The notes under the pieces are model-generated. The model ran no database searches, was not told the DNA's origin, and saw nothing but the letters and a program-made list of their open reading frames with translations. Positions 36,346-44,139 of a stretch of 55,441 nt of DNA are shown in pieces (within the stretch, counting starts at the first letter, position 1; each line of letters opens with the position of its first letter). Origin of the DNA: Bdellovibrionales bacterium CG10_big_fil_rev_8_21_14_0_10_45_34 (lineage in GTDB: Bacteria > Bdellovibrionota > Bdellovibrionia > Bdellovibrionales > 1-14-0-10-45-34); contig PEZS01000003.1 of NCBI GenBank assembly GCA_002778785.1, forward strand, positions 1 to 55,441, written 5' to 3'. The position numbers and the translations under genes were made by a program.

Positions 36346-36373
36346 ACTCCTAACGAGCTAACTCGTTAGGAGT
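36346..36373. repeat. Perfect 12-bp inverted repeat
   Basis: ACTCCTAACGAG, a 4-base loop CTAA, then CTCGTTAGGAGT. It lies 44 bases after the PA14 lipoprotein stop and 54 bases before the cyclic-nucleotide-binding gene. There is no T-run on either side, so it is not a classical terminator; it may be a regulator operator or an RNA hairpin. Confidence 0.75.
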
Positions 36374-36426
36374 TAATCTGTGTACCAGAGCAACCAGCTC
36401 TCAGATTTGTTCTGGAGGACAGTGAG

Positions 36427-36858
36427 ATGAGTGAGCTTTATCACCAATTAGAAAGAGTTAACTTTTCAAAAGGAGAGGTTCTCTTTAAAGAGGGGGAGGC
36501 GGGATACTTTTTTTATATACTTCAAGAGGGTGCGGCTGAAGTTTTCAAAACAACTCCATCGGGCCAAGAAAAAAGATTGGGAGTCGTGAGAGCAGGGCAA
36601 CCTCTTGGAGAATTCGCGCTGATAACCCAAAGCCCGCGATCGGCATCGGCTAGGGCCACCGATAATGGTTACGCCATTAAGATTTCATCAGATGCTTATG
36701 AAAAGCTCCTTGCAGAGCTTCCCGAGTGGGCCATGTCTGTTCTTGAAAGTCTCGTAGATCGGCTAAAATCAGCGAATGACCTCTTGGCGCAATTCTCAGA
36801 CAGAATAGATGATGGCGATAGGTTTGGTAAAACAATTCGAGAGAGAATCAGTCAATAA
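36427..36858 (+). CDS. Stand-alone cyclic-nucleotide-binding domain protein
   Basis: 143 residues forming one CAP-family cyclic-nucleotide-binding domain: GEVLFKEGEAGYFFYILQEGAAEVF, then the phosphate-binding cassette GQPLGEFALITQSPRSASARATD, with the Glu (GEF) and Arg (PRSASA) that contact the cyclic phosphate. A C-terminal helix ends at DRFGKTIRERIS; there is no winged helix or other output, so it cannot bind DNA as CRP does. It may act as a cAMP-responsive adaptor, and the window encodes an adenylate cyclase. GGAGG precedes the ATG. A 12-bp inverted repeat lies just upstream and a stem-loop after the stop. Confidence 0.9.
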   Translation: MSELYHQLERVNFSKGEVLFKEGEAGYFFYILQEGAAEVFKTTPSGQEKRLGVVRAGQPLGEFALITQSPRSASARATDNGYAIKISSDAYEKLLAELPEWAMSVLESLVDRLKSANDLLAQFSDRIDDGDRFGKTIRERISQ

Positions 36859-36864
36859 GAAATG

Positions 36865-36894
36865 CCCCTCCCGGGCGAACGAAATTGGGAGGGG
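36865..36894. terminator. Stem-loop between converging genes
   Basis: CCCCTCCC and GGGAGGGG separated by 14 bases, seven bases after the stop of the cyclic-nucleotide-binding gene. The stem is strong, but there is no T-run after it, so it may be a Rho-assisted or bidirectional terminator with the converging metalloprotease gene. Confidence 0.5.
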
Positions 36895-36986
36895 GTTAGA
36901 ACCACAATCAAACTTTTTAGTACCGTTTACACGAGGATCCCAGGTACGACCCTTTGTGGGCCGACCAACTGTGATCCCTACTACAA

Positions 36987-39900
36987 CTATTTTCTTGGTA
37001 GCTCTGAGAGCACTCTTTCGTAGTACTTCGAACTCCTGAACCCACCGGGTTCACCCATTCGGCCATCCAAGTGTTTCTCTAAAAACTCTGCTTTGAAACC
37101 GTAAGCCAGCTTTTCTTGCGGGCTGGCGCTTTCTGGTGCACTCGCCCCTTGTTGCACGGCTTGGAGTATCGCGTTTAGCTTTTCTAAATCAAACGACTCA
37201 AGGAGCCTGTTAAAAACATAGGCTTTCGCGATGACGTCGGTCAGAGTGCTATCATCTTTGTAGTAATAAGTCGTCGTGCTCGTTTTGATACTTCTAAATT
37301 GACCGCCGGCACTTTCTAGGGCTTCGCCGCTGGGCAGTTGCCCATAAATAGTCATCGCGTTTAGTAACTCATCGCCGACTGGGTCGGATGTAGGCTCTTC
37401 AGACAGGTACATTCCAAAGCGATCCAAAGCCACGCTTGTGAACGTTTGATTGTCGACTCTTAACTTTGTGGCTTTTACAATACCTGAAGTGAGTGTCTCG
37501 ATTCTATGCGAACCGTCGACATCGCCTTCGAGGCCATAACTTAAAGCGACCAGGCTCAAACCCGCCGTGCCTTCGACGTTCAATACCTGATGAAAGTCAT
37601 CGAGAACGAGAGACACGATGAGTTCAATCACGGAAGGTATAAGCTCCGGTATATTCAAAACGTTTTCGCGGTTTCGATCAAAGGTCGATATGCCCAAGCG
37701 TCGTTGAAACAAACTATCGAGAGCCGCAATCTTATCTAGCCAAACTCCTCTAACATCAATTTGATCGACGTACGGGTTGGTACTGTCAGGAGACTTTTTA
37801 GAGTGAAAAAGCCTACCAACTTGACCAATATAGTTGAGATTTGGGTTCGACCTTAAGGCCTCACAGTTGATATGCCTATCGTCAACTTTAAGGAGCGGCG
37901 CTACAAGCAGCTGTGTTGGGTCTGCTGTCGTTGTAGCTAAGCAATGAACATCCGGTGTGCTGACTACTTTAATAAAGAACTTTCCTGCCGTGACTGCCGC
38001 ACTCTTAATGTCGATAAAGAAAGGTATGGTCTGCCAATGCGTCGGAGTTATTTGAGAAATCTTCGAGAGTCTCTCATAAAGCTCGATCATTCGTCTAAGG
38101 CCCAGAAAGTAAGAACGCACTCTGCTATAGTGTGCCTTATCTTCAATCAACGAGAAGCTTCTTAGGCCTCGGCGAAAATTTCTTTTACGGTAGAGCTCGT
38201 CGTAGGCCTTGACCATGTGTTCCGCAATTTCGGAGTAGCTGCTGCCCTCATCAAAGCGGTTACATCCCGGATTCACGTCAACATGTTCGTCTGTGCAGTA
38301 GCGAAAACTTTTCAGCTCTTCAATCCCAAATTCAACCCCAGAGACATCTTTGATGGCTGTTTGAGTCGGAACTTCAACATTCACTAGACGTTCTTGGTAG
38401 CTTGCGTCCTGCGGAAGTTGAATGATCTTACCGTTAATGTCTTCTAATTGGCGGTTGTAACCAAAGCGAAGTGCCGCGACGTCATATTTACCTAAAAGTC
38501 TAAGCTCATTCAGTTGTCGGTAGCTGTAATCCATAACTGAGGAGTACTCAAAGTTTCCAGAAAAGCCTCTTTGAGTGAGTTCCTCTTGTGTGTAAAAATT
38601 GGCCTTGTCTTCAGACCCACCGAAGTTGTGTCTCAGCCCCAGGTTATGACCTATTTCATGCACGAGTACCGGTATCCATACGACGGGAATGAGCTTATTG
38701 AGAATTGCCGTTTTTTCTTCTTCTCCAAGTTCATTCCAAGCCTTTGGTTTTTGCCCACTTTCGAATAGTTGAGGTAGAGCGCTTCTAAAAACACGGCTCG
38801 TCTCTGCCATATCGCTAGGGTATCCGCAGTGCTTTGCTTCCTTCCTAATGTTTAAAAGTTCATTCGAGTCATCCACTCTGCGAAGAGTCGGATCACTCAC
38901 TTCGCGAATAAGATCAGCAAGCGTGCGGCCATGAATCAAGTCATCTATGGATCCTGTGTTTGAGTGATTATGGCTGTGGCCTCGCTGCACTGCCAACTGC
39001 GATAATTGTGAGACAAATCTTTGCTCGGGCGTTGCATGTTCGCCGTGGGCAACGGAATGGACGTGCCCTGCTGCGCCGGAATCAGTTGGCTTGCCAACGG
39101 GGGGCTTGGTTTGCCCCCCGCCACCAGCTGGCGGTGCGGGACTTTGCGGGCGAAAGGGTTCTAACAAAAGCGAAAAGGCCTTTGGAGTTGTCAAGTTAGC
39201 ACCTGTCGGGGTTGTCTCTGGCGCATTCATAGTTGCTACGATCTCTTCGTAAGTATTTATGAGTCCTCTTTTGATCGTTCCCAAATACATGATAGTTCTG
39301 GCACTCAGTATTTCGCCTGTATAACGGTTCGCGGCTGAGGGCCCATACCCAATCGGCCCTGCCGAATGGGGATCTTCCATAAGGACAATAGAGCTGTGAC
39401 GAATATCACCAGGGCTGCGTCCTTTGGCAGGCGCAGTTTTAATGCGAAACTTAACTCCTGCCTCTGCTAGGCCTTCGTTTAGAATTTGTATTCCCTCGAG
39501 CGTTGCTGCTTTGACGACGGCATTTTCTGGCTTCTCGAACTCATCACTAAGGTAATAAAGAACCTCATCTCGATGAGGATTCCATCTGTTTATGAGCACC
39601 ATCTCACTTTCTATGGAGTCTCGATTGTCAACATCGAGCCGAACCTGCTCTGTTGAAAAGAATCCAAACGTAGATTCATCAGTTCGAGGATATTGAACCT
39701 TTGTATATTTAGGGCTCTCGATGTCTTTAAGGCGTGCCAAAGAGTGCTGGAATCGCATCTTGAAGTTAAGATCCTTCACATCTTTTATGTCATCAGCACA
39801 TTCAACACCCGCCGCAAAAGAGTTTTCTGTGATGATATTGAATGCGCCATTTTCAAACGCGTAGCTAACGATTTCCGCTCCAGTTTCTTTGTAACAGCCG

Positions 39901-40424
39901 ATAAGATGAGATTCAAATTTGATAGGCAGGAAGTTAACATCCATAATCTTCATCTCTGAAAGCTTCATCTTAAAGCTGCTGCGCTGATTCCATGCAAGGC
40001 TTTCATCTTCTTCTTCTTGCTGAGTGCATTCTCCGTAAGCATCTGTCTTACAGCGGTAAGCAAGGTGCTCCACAGGTATGGAAATTAGCACCTTTAGATT
40101 CGCAGGGTTTTCGTTCTTGCGTGCATCAATAGAGATTTCTACGATTTCTAGTGCGCTCTCTGTAAAGCGAAACTTTGCTAGGCGGTCGTCACCCATCCAG
40201 TGAGGCCTGGCAGCGCTGACGCCCAGGTCGGTCTCTAAAGATGATGGCAGATACATGAAAATCGACTCTGTATCAATAGAAGCTTTGGCAATTACATCGT
40301 GCTTCGGCTCAACTTTGTACTCCGGATCCTGCGTACATCCGGCCGCTAATAATGCGAAAGCGCCAAATGCCAAAAGCATTCTCTTTAAGCCTATGTTAGA
40401 TTTTTTTTGCCCCTTTGTTTTCAT
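36987..40424 (-). CDS. Very large zinc metalloprotease lipoprotein
   Basis: 1145 residues. Lipobox LAAGC near residue 30. The metzincin-type zinc motif HEIGHNLGLRH is at 589-599 (ligands H589, H593, H599; catalytic E590), followed by a Met-turn SSVMDYS; the order is that of the DUF5117-type bacterial zinc proteases. Ahead of it, at about 425-500, is a Pro/Gly-rich segment with a His-rich stretch (HVHSVAHGEH, HSHNH) that may bind metal. The C-terminal 500 residues are helical and unrecognised. GAGGGGG precedes the ATG. Likely exposed on the envelope, degrading proteins outside the cytoplasm; substrate unknown. Confidence 0.9.
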   Translation of the reverse strand: MKTKGQKKSNIGLKRMLLAFGAFALLAAGCTQDPEYKVEPKHDVIAKASIDTESIFMYLPSSLETDLGVSAARPHWMGDDRLAKFRFTESALEIVEISIDARKNENPANLKVLISIPVEHLAYRCKTDAYGECTQQEEEDESLAWNQRSSFKMKLSEMKIMDVNFLPIKFESHLIGCYKETGAEIVSYAFENGAFNIITENSFAAGVECADDIKDVKDLNFKMRFQHSLARLKDIESPKYTKVQYPRTDESTFGFFSTEQVRLDVDNRDSIESEMVLINRWNPHRDEVLYYLSDEFEKPENAVVKAATLEGIQILNEGLAEAGVKFRIKTAPAKGRSPGDIRHSSIVLMEDPHSAGPIGYGPSAANRYTGEILSARTIMYLGTIKRGLINTYEEIVATMNAPETTPTGANLTTPKAFSLLLEPFRPQSPAPPAGGGGQTKPPVGKPTDSGAAGHVHSVAHGEHATPEQRFVSQLSQLAVQRGHSHNHSNTGSIDDLIHGRTLADLIREVSDPTLRRVDDSNELLNIRKEAKHCGYPSDMAETSRVFRSALPQLFESGQKPKAWNELGEEEKTAILNKLIPVVWIPVLVHEIGHNLGLRHNFGGSEDKANFYTQEELTQRGFSGNFEYSSVMDYSYRQLNELRLLGKYDVAALRFGYNRQLEDINGKIIQLPQDASYQERLVNVEVPTQTAIKDVSGVEFGIEELKSFRYCTDEHVDVNPGCNRFDEGSSYSEIAEHMVKAYDELYRKRNFRRGLRSFSLIEDKAHYSRVRSYFLGLRRMIELYERLSKISQITPTHWQTIPFFIDIKSAAVTAGKFFIKVVSTPDVHCLATTTADPTQLLVAPLLKVDDRHINCEALRSNPNLNYIGQVGRLFHSKKSPDSTNPYVDQIDVRGVWLDKIAALDSLFQRRLGISTFDRNRENVLNIPELIPSVIELIVSLVLDDFHQVLNVEGTAGLSLVALSYGLEGDVDGSHRIETLTSGIVKATKLRVDNQTFTSVALDRFGMYLSEEPTSDPVGDELLNAMTIYGQLPSGEALESAGGQFRSIKTSTTTYYYKDDSTLTDVIAKAYVFNRLLESFDLEKLNAILQAVQQGASAPESASPQEKLAYGFKAEFLEKHLDGRMGEPGGFRSSKYYERVLSELPRK

Positions 40425-40494
40425 ATGCCCCCTCTTAAATTAACCCGTACTATTAATTTGAATCCCTATTATCAAAATCCTTGTTTCTTAGATG

Positions 40495-41550
40495 TCATAT
40501 CTGTAGCCCTAACCCTAAGCCGAAGAGTGTGTCTTGTTGGTCGAAAAAAGAAAAATTTGAGTCCCTGCCATTTCTTCTAAGTAGATTTCCACCATTCTCG
40601 TAACGAAAAATAAGTCGCGATTTTTCACCAAGGTGGTACTGGATAAGACTCAACAGTTGGTAGCTCTGTTTCGTCAACCCTCTGTAAGTGGTTCCGTTAA
40701 GAAGTTGCGCATTGAACAAAAACGAAACCGACTCTTTGTACGCCCCCGCAAATAACAGTTCGGGCCCATGCGAATACTGGATATTAGGGACAGCTTCAGA
40801 ATTAAGAGTGTATCCATGAAAGTAGCGTAAATAGTTGTAGCTTAACGAAACAGAGGATTTCACTCCTAAAAAGTTCTGACTGTGCCGAATACCCGGCGCC
40901 ACACCAGCCGCCCCTTGATAGGAATCCTTTTCGCGAGAAACTTCGTTGGTAGGAGCAACCGCTAAAGCGCCCACGAAGAAATCTAGGTCGCTTCGAACGG
41001 ACATGAGATCGACTTGATAAAACAGGGCTGTGTTGCCTATGATTGTGTCTTCGGGTTTCACATGCATTCTTTGAATTGAAGTCAGTGCTATCAACGTCCC
41101 GGCCTCTTGAAAGTTAGCACTAAAAAGTCCGCGAAAAACCGATGCTTGCGAGCGCTTGGAGTCACTTGTGCTAGCCAGGTTGCTTTCAAACGTGTAGCTC
41201 AAAAGAGCCGAAAAAACTTTGGTGTCCACCTCTGAAGCTGCCTTTTTTACTGAAATTGAGCTGGCCCCAGATTCGCTTCGGCCCATCGCATTTTGCTCAG
41301 AAATGCCTTTTGCTTGTGAATCACTTTGCGAAGATTTGTTCGGTGAATCGTCTTTGATCGAAGATTGAGAATGAGCCACACCATTAAAAAGAGTCGTCGC
41401 AGCTAAGATGGCAACAAACGTGGAAGCAAAGATAAGCGAGTGAAGGCGTGCAATTTGACGGTGTTGGGCCTCTCCATTCTTCGCGAATTCCCCTTGTGAC
41501 AAAGTTTCTAAAGCCAAAGTCTTTAAAATTCTGTCGGTGTGTCGGACCAA
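40495..41550 (-). CDS. Probable outer-membrane beta-barrel protein
   Basis: 351 residues from a TTG at 41550, chosen because GAGGGGG lies five bases upstream; an open frame goes 22 codons further. A hydrophobic stretch ending in a signal-like GVAHSQ (about 35-63) is preceded by an unusually long polar N-region. A Ser/Lys-rich linker follows (about 64-110), then a C-terminal half of alternating polar and hydrophobic residues that ends GLGLGLQI, compatible with a beta barrel. It is 70 bases upstream of the metalloprotease on the same strand, so the two could be co-expressed; a transport role is not supported by any motif. Confidence 0.6.
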   Translation of the reverse strand: MVRHTDRILKTLALETLSQGEFAKNGEAQHRQIARLHSLIFASTFVAILAATTLFNGVAHSQSSIKDDSPNKSSQSDSQAKGISEQNAMGRSESGASSISVKKAASEVDTKVFSALLSYTFESNLASTSDSKRSQASVFRGLFSANFQEAGTLIALTSIQRMHVKPEDTIIGNTALFYQVDLMSVRSDLDFFVGALAVAPTNEVSREKDSYQGAAGVAPGIRHSQNFLGVKSSVSLSYNYLRYFHGYTLNSEAVPNIQYSHGPELLFAGAYKESVSFLFNAQLLNGTTYRGLTKQSYQLLSLIQYHLGEKSRLIFRYENGGNLLRRNGRDSNFSFFDQQDTLFGLGLGLQI

Positions 41551-41697
41551 CGTAACCCCCTCATTTAGCGGTGTCGATTCGACTCCGCTAGCTTTCACAG
41601 ATAAAGCAAGGTTCAATCTTTGGGCCAGAGGGTAATTCAGTTTGAAAAATTTACTAAGGGGCCTGAGGTAGGTCGTCTTTGACGGCCAGGAACGTAC

Positions 41698-41739
41698 GGG
41701 GCCGACTTAAAGTGACTTGAAGATCTAAGTCGGTTCCCC
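41698..41739. promoter_or_regulatory. Nested inverted repeat between OMP and murD genes
   Basis: Left arm GGGGCCGACTTA at 41698-41709, right arm TAAGTCGG plus CCCC (41726-41739) with a TT bulge. The 16-base loop contains a smaller palindrome AAGTGACTT that overlaps the left arm's edge. It lies in the 262-base gap between divergent genes, about 74 bases before the murD ATG. No T-run on either side. It may be a cis-acting RNA element or a dimeric regulator site. Confidence 0.6.
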
Positions 41740-41812
41740 AAAACTGAATTCTCGGTTAACCTAAAGAGAAAACGCGTGTATCTTTTTCATTTTTCATCGG
41801 AGGCGGGTCAAG

Positions 41813-43192
41813 ATGGCCCCATTAGCAACGTTAGTCCTTGGAGCGGGTAAATCAGGTATCGCTGTCATGCAGTTTCTTGCTAAGAGCGCGGCGGTTTATC
41901 TATATGATGACAATTGGACTGACAATAAGCGAGAGCAAATAAAGCCCCCCGAGAAGTCGCAGCGGGTAAAGATATTCAACCAAAAAGATCTTGCAGAATG
42001 GCAACGTGGTAAAAGACCTCCTTTTGAGCAAGTCTGTGTAAGCCCGGGAGTTCCTCCAAATCATCCTGTAATTAAGCAAGCTCGAAAACACAAGATGCTT
42101 TTAACCTCGGAAACGGAATTCGCCCTAAGAAATATCGATAAGCCGATCATTGCAATAACGGGTACCAACGGAAAAACAACGACAACAATGATCACCGGCC
42201 ATCTGTTAAAAAGTGCCAACCGTCGGGTCTTTATCGGCGGAAACATCGGAACTCCCTTAATCCAAGCAGTCTCAGAGGCAAACGAAATTGTTGTTGCTGA
42301 ACTTTCGAGCTTTCAGATTGATATTACAAAAAGTCGTAAAGTGAATGTCGCCGCCATCACCAATATCTCGGCAAACCATTTGGACAGATATGGAAGTATG
42401 AGGAGTTATCTCAATTCCAAGGTACGGTTGATCTTGGATTTACTTGTGCCCGGTGGTTCAGTTGTTCTCAACGCCGATGACGTTCATTTAGTTGGTTGGT
42501 ATTTAAAAAACAAAAAACTTCTTTTACGTCGTCGCAATCACGTCTTCTGGTTCTCTGGCAAGGGCAAGCTGAAGTCAAACATGACGGGATTGTTTCTCCG
42601 TGGAGATTGTCTGATGGGGCAAGGAGAGTTGAGCGATTTTAATCTGCGTCACACAAGCTTTACGTTAATTGGCAAGCACAACCTAGAAAATCTCATGGTG
42701 GCGATTCTCACAGCGAAAAGCTTGGTACCAGATATTTTACTAGATGAGGTTGCCTTAGCGTCTTTCGTGGGTGCTCCGCACAGAATGGAGTTGGTTGCAA
42801 AAATAGAGGATCGCCAATTTGTCAATGACTCCAAAGCCACGACCCCTGCGAGTTTAGAAGTCAGCATAGATTCCGTCGCTGATCATCGGGGAATTTTGAT
42901 TCTCGGCGGGAGAGAAAAGGGTGGTTCCATTTTGTATCTAAAGCGCAAACTTTCTATCAAGTGCAAAATGATAGTATTGATAGGAGAAACTAAAGACAGA
43001 TATCAGAAACTATTGGAGGAATTAAGCCCCGTGCAAGCCAATGACATGGAGGACGCTATAGCGATAGCAATTATGGCATCAGAGCCCGCAGACACCATCT
43101 TGCTCTCACCTGCATGTGCTAGTTACGACATGTTTCGAGATTTCGAACACCGAGGAGAGAAGTTCAAAAGAGAAGTAAATTTGTATCGGTAA
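41813..43192 (+). CDS. murD: UDP-N-acetylmuramoylalanine-D-glutamate ligase
   Basis: 459 residues. N-terminal UDP-MurNAc-Ala domain with LVLGAGKSGIA; P-loop ITGTNGKTTTT (116-126); ELSSFQID, ISANHLDRYGS; VNDSKATTPAS; and LLSPACASYDMF, all standard MurD motifs. It adds D-Glu to UDP-MurNAc-L-Ala with ATP in the cytoplasm. GGAGG lies nine bases before the ATG. Its neighbours are not the usual cell-division and wall cluster (no mraY, ftsW, murG), so this is a stand-alone copy; whether a second murD exists elsewhere cannot be seen here. Confidence 0.96.
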   Translation: MAPLATLVLGAGKSGIAVMQFLAKSAAVYLYDDNWTDNKREQIKPPEKSQRVKIFNQKDLAEWQRGKRPPFEQVCVSPGVPPNHPVIKQARKHKMLLTSETEFALRNIDKPIIAITGTNGKTTTTMITGHLLKSANRRVFIGGNIGTPLIQAVSEANEIVVAELSSFQIDITKSRKVNVAAITNISANHLDRYGSMRSYLNSKVRLILDLLVPGGSVVLNADDVHLVGWYLKNKKLLLRRRNHVFWFSGKGKLKSNMTGLFLRGDCLMGQGELSDFNLRHTSFTLIGKHNLENLMVAILTAKSLVPDILLDEVALASFVGAPHRMELVAKIEDRQFVNDSKATTPASLEVSIDSVADHRGILILGGREKGGSILYLKRKLSIKCKMIVLIGETKDRYQKLLEELSPVQANDMEDAIAIAIMASEPADTILLSPACASYDMFRDFEHRGEKFKREVNLYR

Positions 43193-43280
43193 TGGCGCAT
43201 TTGTTTGAAAGGCAGCGTCACTTGTGGTAAGGTCGACTAGCTCATATCAACCGTGAGTACCTAGGAAGGGGCACGAGGCT

Positions 43281-43961
43281 TTGGACAATTTACTATCTCC
43301 GTTGGATGCATCGATGCAGCCAACGACAGTTCATAAAACGGAAAAAAATATTTCAGACAAAATCGTTGAATCGGCGTTGTCTATTTTCGCGCGCAAAGGC
43401 CTTTCGCAGACAACTCTTAGAGAAATTGCAGAACAAGCATCCGTTAGTTTGAGCGTTATTCAGTACCACTTTAGGACCAAAGAGAAGCTTTATGCACACT
43501 GTATTTCAACCACCGCTCAGAAGCGCCTTGAGATTGTGCAGGCAATACTTAAAGAACCTGCGACTTATGAAGAGTTTAAACAACAGTTTCGAAACTATAT
43601 TTTGAATTACTTTGATAGCCTCGTAAAAGATAGAGACTATCACCGCATTTTATTTTTTGAAACAGAACGGCCAAGTCTTATAGCCGAGCAAGTGTTGTCT
43701 GATTATATCTTGCCGGTTTTTTTGGCGATGAAGTCTTTTATCGAAGCTGCCAAACGAAAAGGCTTCGTGCACGCCCACATCGACTCTTACGTTGCCGCCG
43801 AAGCGATCTATGGGATCTTGTCGAATTATTCGAAGGGTGAGTATATCAGAAGGAGTTTTTTTGGCATCGATATGCAGGATTCTGAATATCGCGAAATCTT
43901 AGTTAAACATTTACTGCGGTTCATTCATCAGGGAATCAGTACAAGATCTATTCATAGCTAA
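43281..43961 (+). CDS. TetR-family transcriptional regulator
   Basis: 226 residues. The N-terminal helix-turn-helix is at about 27-72: KIVESALSIFARKGLSQTTL, REIAEQASVSLSVIQYHF, RTKEKLY, the typical TetR signature. The remaining helices form the ligand/dimer domain; no ligand can be told. Residues 1-24 before the DNA-binding domain are polar. It starts at a TTG after a GA-rich stretch (GGAAGGGGC); an ATG 11 codons later lacks a ribosome site. It lies 88 bases after murD on the same strand and 178 bases before the giant-protein gene, which are possible targets. Confidence 0.9.
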   Translation: MDNLLSPLDASMQPTTVHKTEKNISDKIVESALSIFARKGLSQTTLREIAEQASVSLSVIQYHFRTKEKLYAHCISTTAQKRLEIVQAILKEPATYEEFKQQFRNYILNYFDSLVKDRDYHRILFFETERPSLIAEQVLSDYILPVFLAMKSFIEAAKRKGFVHAHIDSYVAAEAIYGILSNYSKGEYIRRSFFGIDMQDSEYREILVKHLLRFIHQGISTRSIHS

Positions 43962-44139
43962 GAATGGCTGTGATTTTGTAATGTCAGCTGCGATTTCCAC
44001 CATACCTCGGCGCAAGCCCAATTGCAACGGGCTCCAGGCCTGTCAAAAAAAAATCCGTATAAAAAATACAGGAGCTATTCAGACACGCGACCATGCCTCC
44101 TCTTTCTGCTAGTGAGTAATGCGGGGAAAAGGGGGAGTA

